NCBI RefSeq assembly: GCF_019649055.1
Contig: NW_026570256.1
Coordinates: 372,001 to 436,000 of the forward strand
Direction: 5' to 3'
Origin: Paramacrobiotus metropolitanus
Lineage: Eukaryota; Tardigrada; Eutardigrada; Parachela; Macrobiotidae
DNA: 64,000 bases
The position numbers and the translations under genes were made by a program. The notes under the pieces were generated by a model. It worked only from the letters and a program-made list of their open reading frames with translations, ran no database searches and had not been told where the DNA came from. This document shows positions 51,201 to 62,676 of this stretch, piece by piece (within the stretch, counting starts at the first letter, position 1; every line of letters starts with the position of its first letter).

Positions 51201-53580
51201 TGTTTAATAAGCTACACAATTTTTAGTAAAAAATTATGATACAGCTGGCTGTGCAAATAGCAAATTTTTTTGGTACAGTTTAAAGGCAAAACAAAATTTT
51301 TAACCATTCATAATATTCCAGCTACAATTTCGAAGAAGAAATACGATACAGCGACCTATTTCGCCACCGTCCGAATAAACTAATTCTGACAGCTATTTCT
51401 CAGCGCACGCGCCAGTTTCCCCGTTCGGCATAAAAAAGGTCTTGTACTTAAGCAAAAGTTGGATTGATTTCTCTGACGGAAACTGCAGATGCGTAACCGG
51501 CTCTCTGTACAAGCGATGAAGCGTGTCGCTTACACAGCCGCGGCACATAACCTCCGTCTGTCATAAACCGGTAGCGTGACCTTTGCGCCTGCTGATGTCA
51601 GATGCGCCGTTTCCCGGAGAACGCGGACACTGGATATATACAGTGTCCATCTGGAACATTTCCCCGGTGAATTGGACATGAAAAGCAATCGACTAAACGT
51701 TTTCCTCCTCCATCGCGTCGCTGTCTCTCTTCGCAGCCAGTGCTTAAAGCGTATCTGTGGCCAATCAATATCGAATGTCAGATCAGATGCTACGCGTATA
51801 TGTACGCCAGTATCTTGTCAAAAAATCCAAGACACAGGGCACTGTATTTTTAGACAAGCTGTGAGTATAGAGCCCCGTTATTAGGACACTATACATCTTT
51901 TCACAAGTAAATGCATCCCTAAAGACACTGCACACTCTGCGCATTCCCTGGGCAATCCTCGTGTCTGCTCAATTGGACCTGAACACATTTAAGCCAGTTT
52001 CCGTCTATCCTGGTGTTGTTCCTTTTTTCTGCGCCAGAAAAGCGGGGATCAACGCAGGGAGGCCGGGTATATAGAACGGAATCAGGATGTGATGGAGTAA
52101 ATATGAAATTACATTTGCATAATTTGACTGCTGCTTAGAGGCGGGGCGGATCGATCGGTGTTGGGTTGTTTTGTCCCCGCGCGTGATAGTCGGAGTACTT
52201 GTTAAATAATTTTCTCCAAGCGGCCTTAATTGACTTTATTGTGTTTCCCGGGTGGGCATTTTGTGTACAGTCAATACAAAAGCGATAAGATTCACATCTG
52301 TGAAACATCTAGCATCTAGATCTCGTAAATAAGAAACGGTAGTTGCTCAGGCTCTGACAAAATTGGCATTTTTTTTACTTCCTTCGCTGAATTGTGAATA
52401 ATACGGACTTGTATTTTTTTATTATGAGACCGATTGCAATTTGTCACATATATTGCCGTAGCGCATATGAAGGAGCGATATTGCATTACAAATATTTGTA
52501 TAATACAGCTTCAGTGATTTTATAATACCTATAATATGGGAACTGGTATTGGTCAGATATTGCCCTTATTAAAAAGTATTTACATGATACAAAACAACTA
52601 GACCCAAAACTACAGGATTTAATTTCTACATATCAGGAATTGTATTAGGCAAGTAAAACGGCCACCAGAATAAACGCTATGTATCAATGTGTAGCAAATT
52701 ACCAGCACTACTGTATATGTGTGAAGACTTCTCTTGGAAATAGAGCGACTTTAAGCTGAAAATCCGGTCTAAAGTCAAGCTGATGCAAAAGCGAACTGGT
52801 AACAGCTTGACCAAATTTGGCTTTTAAATCAGCCATTAGGACAAGGCCGGGATCAATGGGACGTGACCATGCGACCTTGATTTTCGTTAATAGCATTTTC
52901 AGTATGCAGCAACACGGGCGGATGGGGAATTTGCATACAGCGTAGTATCCTATTATGCAGAATGGAAACAGCCGGTAACTACTGAAATTATTGCTTGCCG
53001 CGGATAAAATCGCAACAAACGCGTTTAGAAATGGCGCTTTGAATCCGACAACGGCGCTCAGCTTATGGCAAAATGTTACCAGAATATAAAGTCATTTAAA
53101 GGATGTAAAATACTGACACAATCCATGACCTTCTTTATGTAATTTGTATAAAAAAGAAAAATATCTCCATTGGATTGCAGCTTCATGATTAATTTATTTT
53201 CTGCCAAGTATAATACGGTAGTACTGATTTCTGTTTTCTCCATTTTCCATCAGTTGACCACAGGAATACCCCATTATAAGTGAATAAAACCTGTAGGTTG
53301 CTTCAATCAAGTGCCCTACCAATACCTGACAAAGTTACAATGATCACAATTGTCGTAAAGTGTCCACCATCGTTGGCGTTGGTTGACCTTAGCAGTGATA
53401 ATCAACGGCGCCCGGCGTCTGGCTACGTGGATGTGCATTTTAAAGATAATGCTTTGTATATATGTACATAATTATTAAGTTAAAATCATCGAGCGCCCCG
53501 TTATGCTAGTGCTCCCCATAATTTTCTGAACACACTTTTTTGTTTTAGGCTACATTAACCTTTTAGTGACCTTTTAGTAC
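45210..53580. other. 8-kb region without a supportable gene
   Basis: This lies upstream of the GPCR. Overlapping frames of 60-145 codons occur on both strands (largest about 48331-48750 and 49531-49968, both minus), but they lack motifs, domain-like segments and splice structure. 50560-50830 is GC-rich with gcgcgc runs, unlike the AT-rich surroundings. The region could hold distal regulatory sequence or unrecognised first exons. Confidence 0.35.
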
Positions 53581-53599
53581 GCAGCTTGAAACGGTTGCC

Positions 53600-54051
53600 A
53601 TGGCTGTGGTATACTGTTATTCACAGTCAAACTTTATGGCTCTTGTATTGTAATCTGACGCCACAAACCGCAGTGTCGGACGAAAACGGGGACATACGAC
53701 ATAGTAATAACGTCAGGCGAGTGTTAAATTGTACAGAGCGAAAGAATAAAAATTTGCTCTCTTTTAAAACATTCATTGATTTTGTAATAGTGGACAGACT
53801 GTCCTTTTTTTGAACAGCAAAGTAAAATGTAGTAAAAGGACGCCAGTTGTGTTTTCAAACAGAAATCGTTCTTATACAGGATGCTCCATTTACAAGTGGA
53901 CCGAAAATGACTTAATTGGTATCAGTTTACGTTTTTGTAGGCAGCTAGAAGTATATTATAAGCACCTGACAACTTCTCGCACGTTGTGGGAAATGGACGT
54001 ACGTTGTGGACAAACCGCACAGCCATCCTTTACGAAATAAAAGAAGACTTC
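53600..54051 (+). pseudogene. Remnant of a third astacin gene (exons 1 and 2)
   Basis: Near 53660-53715 the sequence reads TAVSDENGD and, after a frame change, IVITSG. This matches the end of exon 1 in the intact astacins (AAVSDESGNVEVTAG and VVDENDEIVITAG). At 53996-54051 it reads TLWTNRTAILYEIKEDF followed by a gtgag donor, matching exon 2 (TLWPNRTAIPYVIDSDF). No catalytic exon follows. The exon spacing (about 280 bp) is like that of the intact copies. Frame changes and the missing HExxH exon make it a pseudogene fragment. Confidence 0.78.
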
Positions 54052-54224
54052 GGTGAGGACCAAATATCCACAAATAAGCATAAAAGAAAATATTATTACC
54101 CGTTGACGTAGATCTACATCCGCACATATTGTCGCGGTGTACGTACACTGGTTTCGAAGAGGTCTCGAACTTGTTAATTTAAAAAAATATGCAAATCTCA
54201 TAAATCCTAAGAATTTTATGAGCG

Positions 54225-54335
54225 TAAGAATTGTAAGAAACCTAAGATACTAAGAAACCTAAGAAGTCTGAGAAACCCAAGAAACCCAATAAACCTAAGA
54301 AATCTGAGAAATCTAAGAAAGTTCAGTCACGGCGG
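54225..54335. repeat. Degenerate aagaaacctaag repeat
   Basis: About ten imperfect 9- to 12-bp units of the type aagaaacc(t/c)aag and aagaaatctgag run from 54225 to 54335. It lies immediately downstream of the astacin remnant. Confidence 0.7.
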
Positions 54336-55908
54336 TCGGCTCGATTCAGATTAACTGTGCCGTATTTTTCGGAATTTTTCTGTAATTTGTAGCAGACCGA
54401 TGCCGAAGGCCGCGGTGTGTCTCGGTTTTCAAACGCAGAAAGCATTAGTCCATGTATGTCTATAGAAGCCCATAGCGACAATCCGTTTTTTTAGATTCTT
54501 CGTATTCCTCTGAGGCGCAAAAAAAGCGAAACAAGCGCACAAACAACGGCATTGCTCCGACGATTTTAGCGCAGTTAACCGCGCTCGAATCGGCCCAGCC
54601 GCTCGCATGCGCAAGCCGGACAGTGATCAGCAATAATAACGACGCAAACCGGTACTTACTTTCACGAACTTCCCGCATCTGCAGATACTTTTCCAGGAGG
54701 CGCTGGCTGACAGCCAAAAGAAATTACAATTCCGAGCCAGCAAATCGTTAACTACGGGATTTACAGTCTTACAATACACTGCAGCTGATGAAACGCTACA
54801 GATACATACTGTATTGTGAAGTACCTTGACACAAATAACGAAGTAACATGCATGTGCCCATCCTTTCTTTTAACGCACCTGTTATTTTCTAATCGTGATG
54901 AATGCCCTAAAAGGGTACGCTAACCGCTAACTTTGCTTTGCCGTCTGTTTTATCGTTTTCGACGGGTTTTTTCAGCTTACCTTTACCGTTGCGTTTGCCG
55001 CCATGAAAACCGTATACTCTAATTAACCGTTTCAAACAGTCCTTGAGGTAGAGAAAATAAATGACCATCAACGCATTGCTGTCTGGAAAACTGTTACTGT
55101 GGTGTTTTTAAAAAGGAAGTTTTAGATATCTGTACATTATATCCGAGGTACCGGTATGCATAGTACTCGAACATTATTTTAGAATCTGCGTAAATTTTGA
55201 TTAAAATGCTTTCACTGGTGGCGCCAAGAAAACGAATTTGCTTCATCAAAAATAAGCGCAGAGTTCTTACTTGGGATCCTCCTTTCCCGTTAGAAAAGTG
55301 TCAAGCATTTTTTTCCAATAAACAGAAACAAAGTTTATGAAACAGGCCTTGTACGAACAATAGTATCCTTTCACGTGGCTGTATCTTTCGCGCAAAATTC
55401 TAAAATATTGCATGTCTACCGCATGATTACGTCGTGGTCTTTGCAGTTCACTGCCCGCAAGCTATGTACAGTATATTGCCGTCGTGATTCGGAGCTCCGG
55501 CTCTGGTTCATTTATTTATTGTTAGCAAGAAACGTCAATTCCTAAATAAAAATAATTGTTGTGAGTCATATTTTGACAGTTGTCTGCAAAAAATCCCATC
55601 AATTTTGCAACAGATTGAGAAGTTGAGAACCAATGATAGGTGATACACGAAAGATAGGTAATACACGTTTCCGTATAATAAAAATGCAAGACGTTTTTAT
55701 TACTGTTTTATTGTGCAAAGAACAGTCTGTACAGATGTACAGGATCAAAGCAGCATGATTTGACCAATAAAGTTCGAAGCAGCAGTTCGTAAATGAAGAC
55801 AGTAATCACACTAAAGAAGCGTACCATATTTGTTTAATTCACATTTCGATTTTCCGGTTTCCGAACAACCAACAAGGACATACTAAAAATACCCCAGCTT
55901 ACCAAAGA
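54336..55908. other. Spacer upstream of the first astacin gene
   Basis: No coding exon supportable. A minus-strand frame at 54460-54717 has no signal-peptide or family features. The promoter of the astacin gene should lie at the right end. Confidence 0.35.
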
Positions 55909-58280
55909 ATGGGACGGAAGTATTGCATTTTCCACTGCGTTCTAATAGTTCTCGTACTGCTTCACAGTGCAGCAGCAGTGGTGGACGAAAATGATGAAAT
56001 TGTCATAACGGCTGGTAAGGCTGCTCTGAGGTGCAATGGCGAGAGTCTAAACCGGCAGGCGCGAAAATTTGTGCGGACATTATGTAATTGTTGCAGAAAT
56101 TAAGTGGTGCACTTATAATTACAGCGCTGTTCATAGTTGCTTCCTACTCATATTTTCAGATATGCAAATGGGTTGATAATGATTTCACGAATGTCGCTGA
56201 TTTGTTCCCAATATATATGCAGACTGCCAAGCGCATACTCCAGAACGCGCCATTCATAATCATATTCACTGCTTTCATCTAGCCGATTTCATTCACAGAC
56301 CTTTTCAACGAGCCGATAAACTTTTTTGACGCAAATGTCATTGCGAAAACTGGCCCTACGCTGTGGCCAAACCGCACAGCCATCCCTTACGTTATCGACA
56401 GTGATTTTGGTGAGTGCACCAGCATTCAAACGAGTTTGAAGAACACAACGTTAAATTCTTCTTCTTGCTACTTAATTGATTTGTATTTCAAAAAAAAAGT
56501 TATCGTCGTCTGTAATTATGAAATATGGACCAACAAAGCTGAAAAATGCGAGTGTACACTCACCGGTGACAACCCGGTTAGCTTATTCAACATATTATAC
56601 TGCTTAACGACACGGGCAGTTTTGTTTTTATGTCTTCCATTGAAGTTGCCAGTTTTTATGTAGCTAACTGTGTCTTAGAACCAGCCGAAAAGCAAACAAT
56701 TCTGAGAGCACTGCGCATCATGGAGAGAAAAACGAGAGGATGCATTTTATTCACACCACGCGTAGACGAGATTGACTGCATCTATTTCATAACAGATGTC
56801 TGGGAAGGAACGTAAGTTCGTAGATCGTGGTGTATGCCATTTTGTTAGGGCCCAGACTGACTGTGAACTTCATTACAGGTGCGCTTCCAAAGTCGGAAAG
56901 ATAGGAGGGAAGCAGTACATAATACTGGCACGAGCAACGTGGCGGTCATCTTCATGTGTCGATACCAGAAGCATCCAGCACGAGGTCATGCACACCCTGG
57001 GCTTTCATCACGAGCATCAGCGCCCTGACCGAGATCAGTATGTGAACGTGCGCTTCAGCAATATAGACATGGATAATTACGGCGCAGAGGACTACCCGAT
57101 CGATGCAACAATGTACACCTTTGGAACAAAATACGACTACCATTCCATTGTACACTACGATGCATTTAGCGGGGCTAGTAACAAGCAAAGCCCCGCTATG
57201 ATACCGAAACATGGACTAATTGTTCGTATGGGTCAGAAAGCGCGCATGAGCCCGGGAGATGTGGCTAAGATCACGCTGGCTTACCAATGCCCGCTGAATA
57301 TCGTTGCCGGCAACCGAGAGTTCGATGAGGATTTTCCGAATTTCTCACGGGAACCGATGGACCTGGACCAGTGTGCGGCGCAATTCAACCGCTACTGCCA
57401 ATCAGATATCACCACAATAACGAACTGCACAAGCCGCCGGGATTTCCGTATTGTTTGCCAGTCGATTGCATCGGTGGCTGTGCTAGAGCGGATGGCGTTG
57501 GATATGGCAGAGAAACCGCTGCGACTGATCTCCATATATGTGGAAGAGCAATTAATTACAAAGTATTCGTTTCTGCCAATACAACGTCAAATACTGCACC
57601 TGCAACTCCAAAATTGCATCACGAAAAACGCAACCAGCAGGCTGAATAAAATGGGGTTTACAAATTTGCTCCATTTCGAACTTTACCATTGCCGCAAGTT
57701 GGTTATAGAAAAGACGGACTTCGCTTCTTCCAGACAGATTAGAATTATAGTGTTCTACAACACCACCCTTGGTTTGCTGGAGCCCGAAACTTTCACGGAT
57801 TTAGCTGAACTTCAGATACTATCTCTGGAGGCTCTTTTGGAAGGACAAAAGAACTACAAATTTGGGCAGCCGTTTAAAAATTTTCTGCGTAATCTTCACT
57901 GTGGCTGTGACTTTGCATGGTATCGATCATGGTGGCGAAGGAATAAACGGTTGCGGCTGAGCGTTGAGGCGGGTGAGTTGTATTCGTTTGCCGGACCTTC
58001 CACTGGCACGCTTTTTAGTAGCAACATGTTTACTAAAGATGATCTGTATCATCCCGTGAACTGCCAAGACGAGCCCTTTCCTTTGGGTCCTGCGTGGATT
58101 AACTATTACGCTCAAACTGAGTATTCCATTAATGAACCAAACTGCAAAGTCGGACAGAGCAGTTCTACTGGCTCCATAGGAAAGCCTGCAACAGATTCTA
58201 AACCGGCTGCGGCACCGATCAAAACACCGACTGGATCCGCTACCTTCATTAGAACTACGAATTCCATAGTGAATACATGA
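55909..58280 (+). CDS. Secreted astacin metalloprotease with LRR-type C-terminal region
   Basis: Four exons: 55909-56014, 56299-56409, 56685-56811, 56879-58280, with phases 1/1/2, giving 581 residues. The start gives a clear signal peptide (about residues 1-25, CVLIVLVLLHSAAAV). The astacin domain runs from about WPNRTAIPYVID to AYQC252, with the zinc motif HEVMHTLGFHHEHQR at 149-163. The Met-turn position reads S204-I-V-H-Y208: the family methionine is replaced by Val206, while the zinc-ligand Tyr is kept. After a short linker come a Cys cluster (C280, C288, C298, C308), irregular leucine-rich segments at about 329-450 (LHLQLQNC, LLHFELYHC, IRIIVFYNTT, LQILSLEAL), then an LRRCT-like cap LHCGCDFAWYRSWW at 454. 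It ends in a Thr/Ser-rich tail with no membrane helix. It probably acts outside the cell on peptides or matrix. No propeptide switch residue was identified; a short pro-region separates the signal peptide from the domain. Confidence 0.9.
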
Positions 58281-58612
58281 GAGTCAGGAGTAAAACCGGC
58301 ATTGAACAATAGGTATAAGAAAACGATAGAGTAAAGAATTTATAAAAATTTGTTTTATTACATCTGTTCTGTATACTTGACATTGCCACGGTTAATGTTG
58401 GATATTACGGTCTTTAATATTCCTTGTGTTTCCATTACCTTGCGAAAGATTTTTATTTACCAAAAATCTGTGTGCTATGCTGCTAACCCTTGAAAGAAAT
58501 TGTTTTTGCAAACAGTTGCTCTGCTTGTTGGTTTCATGATGCCTGTATGCATGGATTAAAACAATTGTTGTTTTCGCTTCTTTGACCAGCTGCCGTAATA
58601 TGTTGTGATTTA
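58281..58612. other. 3' flank of astacin 1, no gene seen
   Basis: AT-rich 3' flank of the first astacin gene. A minus-strand frame at 58392-58691 lies downstream of the GPCR fragment but shows no transmembrane motifs of that receptor. Confidence 0.35.
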
Positions 58613-58649
58613 TCACAAAAAAACTGTAACAGCTGAAACTGTACACAAC

Positions 58650-58910
58650 TTTACGAGTAATTGGCAACATAAGTACACATAAATTAAGCACAAAGAAACA
58701 GCAAGAGGAAAACCGGACCCATGATTAAGTACTCTGTATCTGTAGATGAAGAACAGATGGTGGACGACGCGCTCCTCCGAGTCGACGGTGCCGCAGCGTA
58801 GAGGTCGCGCGTCGGGAAGCGTCGTGCTGTTATTGTTCAAAGACATGGTTCGGCGCGGTTCAGCTGGTCAGGGCGTTGAGGCCAGTCTGCAGCAAAGGTC
58901 AAGGCATTAT
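58650..58910 (-). pseudogene. Duplicated first-exon fragment of the GPCR
   Basis: On the minus strand the sequence from 58846 reads MSLNNNSTTLPDARPLRC then GTVDSEERVVHHL. This is close to the GPCR start MTPTNNSTTLFDARPLRC DTVESDERAIRYL. A frame change follows, after which LIMGPVFL of TM1 is still recognisable (near 58700-58725). Similarity also extends about 60 bp upstream of the ATG into the 5' flank (cagtctgcagcaaaggtcaag). TM2-TM7 are absent. It lies between the two convergent astacin genes, about 13.6 kb from the intact GPCR start. It is a truncated, frameshifted duplicate. Confidence 0.85.
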
Positions 58911-60142
58911 TTGGGCTTCGGGCCATTAATATAGTACTCTGAATCGAAAAGTGAAGCTTATCAACATGGGTTTGGAAGTTTACAGAACTATTTGGATTGT
59001 TTTTCTTTTCTTTTGGTAAAGTTGTATACTGTTTCATAAAATGCTCAGTTTGCTTGCAAATAAAGTACTATGAAAGTTCTACGTAGTTTACAGGCATTGT
59101 ATTTTCACTGTTGTATTAGCATCCATGTGACCATGTACAGTATTCGCAACTTATAAACATGGCGTGTCCAGTGCATGATCATACCGTGTGTCACACACAT
59201 TAATCAACTTCCGATAACTGCATAATATATGAAACATGACTTGACGTCACAAAGCATGGCATTGCTACCCAGTAGCGCTTCGACGATTGCTTTACAGTAA
59301 TACCACTGTTGTTGGTAGTATCACGCTTTAGAATACGTATGAACACGACTGTATTCCATTTATTGCTAAAACAGAAACTGGTTTTCACTATCATACCGTG
59401 TAAAATGCTGGAACGTTTTCATTGCTGCCGTGTATACAACATGTTTTATTACCCAGCCATGCAACAAATACAGTACGCGCAGTTTCAAATAACCCGCGGC
59501 AGTACCTATGATTTTTCATATCCGGAAATGACGACAGTTGTCATCATCGCCACCAATCGAGATATCTTCGGCCTTCAAGATCAGTCAACAATTAAATTAA
59601 CTGCTCTTATATCCTGCTGGGGTTCAAGCGAACTTTGGAAGTTAACTAGTAGTCTTCACCTGCATTATTGCCGGTGAGGCTGATGAATGTCATTCATTGT
59701 TGTGTAGCGCCCTTTTCAGAATTGGCCAGTACGATACTTGTGACATGCCTCAGAATGCATGACTGCGTATAATTATGTGTGAAAATAATTTTAAAATAGG
59801 AATAAACTCGGCAAAATCAAGACTTGCTTTGTTGTTAACTGTACATAAATGCGCCGCTGACCGCCGGCCATTTCATATGGCATTTTGCAGGATTGAACAG
59901 CACTGCAGTTTTACTGTGGAATTTAACGACTTAACGTTATAAGTGAAACGGTAGTTTTGATTTGATTCGACCCGTCAGGCTGAAAACTGCAACTTTTTAA
60001 AAATTGAAAGAAACAACAGCCAGTGCATTTGAACCAAGTCACGCACCTGAGCCCATTGTCAGAATTTTTTTATTACCGTTATCGCGTGAAAACTGGAGCA
60101 CATAGCCATAAAGCCCTTCTATATTCCATTACTTTTAAGAAC
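58911..60142. other. Spacer between GPCR fragment and astacin 2
   Basis: A 122-codon plus-strand frame at 59309-59677 (VFHLLLKQKLVFTIIPCKM...) has no recognisable features and lies in sequence of ordinary composition. No other structure is seen. The 3' UTR of the second astacin should lie at the right end. Confidence 0.35.
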
Positions 60143-62676
60143 TTATTCGTTAGCAAAAGCGACGCTGTAGTCTTCACTCGGTCCTCCATTCCTAGATCGC
60201 CCCCATATTGATCCATCATTTCGAAAGGACGTCCACCAACTTCTACATCGCTCGTCCTTAATAACCGCCATAATAGCAGCGATCAGAACAGCAGCGCCCA
60301 AAATTACGCCTGCCGAGGTACCTGTTATGGTCCCTGGGCTTAATTTATTTCGCGACAGTGCAAGAGGCCTAATAGTAACATTCCACGGCAAAGTCGTCGA
60401 GACAACCGTTGATTCAGTGGATGTCAGGGCGGTTGCCGTTGTGGTGGGATTCACTATCAAAGTTGATAGCCTCGGTGCAGAAGTTGTGGCAGTGGGTGCT
60501 TGGTTGCAAAGGGGGTCGTTGACAGAGTAATCAAGTTGCCAGTAATAGCTTATCCATTCTGTGCTGAGAGGAAACGGATCTGCATTGCAGTTGATGGGAT
60601 GGAACACATCTTCTTTGTTAAACTCATCACTATTAAAGAAAGTGCCGATAAAAGGCCCCTCGAAGGAATACAATTCTCCTGTCTGAACTCTGAGGCGCAA
60701 CGCTGGATTGGATCTCCACCATGAACGATACCAGGCGAATTCACAGCTGCAGTGCAGACGGTGTAGATAATCTCGAAAGGATGGTTCAAAATTGTGATTT
60801 TTCTGGCTGTCCGGTAGCGCTTCCAAAGAAAGAATCCGCAGTTCTGGCAAATCTGTAAACGAGCCTGGCTGGAGAACGTTAACGGTGGTATTATAAAAGG
60901 TTATTATTCGCAGCCGTTGGGATATCGCAAAATCAGCCTTTTGGATAATCAGGCCATGGCAGTGGTGGAGTTCAAAGTGCAACAAATTAACAAAATTTAA
61001 CTTCTCCAGTCTTAATGTCACGCGGTCCGTGATGCAGTTGCGTAGCTGCAGCCTCAGGATTTGGTTCCGAATCGGAGAAAAGGAATATCGGGCGATTAAT
61101 TGTTCTTCTACATCCAAGGATGCCAGTCGCAAAGGTTCCTGTGCCATACCGGCCGCCATACTTTCCAAAATAGGCAACTCTGCATCAGACTGGCAAAGAA
61201 CACGTAAATCCCTTCGATTCGTGCAATTCCACTGAGTGGTTATGTCCGACGTACAATAATCGTTAAACTGCAGCTGACACTGATCGTCCGTCATCGGTTC
61301 AAGAGAGAAATTTGGAAAATCCGCGTTTTTAGGAGCCGCTTTGGTGTCCAGAATAACGGTTAATGGACATTTGTAGAGTAAGGCTATCCTCGCGACATCG
61401 CTCGGGCTCATGCCCATTTGTTGACCCATGCGATTAATAAGCCCTCTTTTTGGGACCAGCGCCGGAATCTTGTTAGATGAGGCAAACGCAAAGGCATCAT
61501 ACTGCAGGACGGAATGGTAGTCGTATTTTGTTCCGAAAATGAACGCTGATGTGGTGAATGCGAAGTTCTCATATAGCTCATCTGATGCAATGTTGTCCTT
61601 GCGTATGTAGACATACTGATCGCGGTCTGTGCGCTGTTGCTCGTGATAGAAGCCCAAGGCGTGCATGACCTCGTGCTGAATTCTTCCCGTCTCCATACAT
61701 GATGATGAGGAAACAAGTCCGGCGCGGGCCAGATGAATATATTGCATCCCACCAATTCTACCGATCTTCGAGTCGCATCTGATGGAGCAAAGGAAATGTA
61801 GCGATTTAAATTTTCACAAGGAAGTACATGCTGTATCACGTGTACTCACATGCCCCGAAAGTTCCCGAGGAAGTAAATGTAATCACTTTCATCGCTTCTA
61901 GCCTTGAACAGTACACATCCTTCTGTCTTTTTCTCCATGATACGCAGAGCCTTAAGAATCACTTGCCTTTCTTTTGTACCTGTAACATAAATTTATTATT
62001 TGGAAAATTGCTTAAGTACACGTATGTTGCGTGCAAGATTGTTCACGTGTTCAAGGTTTAACGGTGTGAGCATATTGACGGGCGATGTAAGCATTTTCGC
62101 CCGTCAAATATGCTCTCACCGTGAACCGGGAACAGGTTAATTACGGTACAATTTTGCCGGCTACATACGTACAGTATTTCACAACTGCTTAAACATGCAG
62201 GATTAGTAAGCGGATTGTCTTTATATCAAGTTTAGCACTGGCAAGAAACTTTTCGAAATTCGAAAAAATAGTTGTAAATGTTTGAAGCTTTTTTTAAAGT
62301 ACTAACAAACTGGTCATAACAACTATGTATAACAAACGGCCGTCGGTTCGCAAAAAATCAGTCGTTTTCCTCACTAAAATCGCTGCTGATATAATAAGGA
62401 ATCGCTGTGTGATTTGGCCAAAGTGTGGAGCCTGTTTCCGTCTCGGCACTGACGTCGGAAAAGTCGCCCGGCTGATAGAATAAATCTAAAAAGAAACCTT
62501 TTCTAGGTAAACTTTTTCAGAAAACAAACTGAATGTAAATATATTAATTTTGAGGGCAACCTTTTACCTGCTGTTACCTCAACGTTACCGCTTTCATCGG
62601 ATACTGCCGCAACGATGTCCAAATGAAGTACGAAGACTACTAAGACACGGAACAGTGAGCAAGGTTTTCTATCCAT
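60143..62676 (-). CDS. Membrane-anchored astacin metalloprotease with LRR-type region
   Basis: Four exons: 62676-62568, 62485-62375, 61979-61850, 61778-60143, with the same phases (1/1/2) as the plus-strand paralogue, giving 661 residues. Signal peptide MDRKPCSLFRVLVVFVLH...; zinc motif HEVMHALGFYHEQQR at 152-166. The Met-turn reads S205-V-L-Q-Y209, so Met is replaced by Leu207 and the next His by Gln; Tyr is kept. The Cys cluster, leucine-rich segments (LRLQLRNC, LLHFELHHC, LRIITFYNTT, LRILSLEAL) and LRRCT-like LHCSCEFAWYRSWW follow. Then comes a long Thr/Ser-rich stalk (TTATALTSTESTVVSTTLPW), a transmembrane helix (about 598-622, SAGVILGAAVLIAAIMAV) and a 38-residue basic cytoplasmic tail. 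It is therefore a type I membrane protease, unlike its neighbour. The two genes converge tail to tail. A stem-loop lies in intron 2. Confidence 0.91.
62055..62127. repeat. Stem-loop in intron 2 of the membrane astacin gene
   Basis: Arms of about 29 bp (acggtgtgagcatattgacg and complement) flank a loop of about 12 bp. It is similar in style to the other hairpins of the window but unrelated in sequence. Confidence 0.75.

Noticed and set aside
56630-56684. Upstream extension of astacin 1 exon 3
   Set aside because: Alternative acceptors would add about 11 residues absent in the paralogue; the acceptor at 56683-56684 gives DSDF joined to AEKQTILRAL, which aligns with the second copy.
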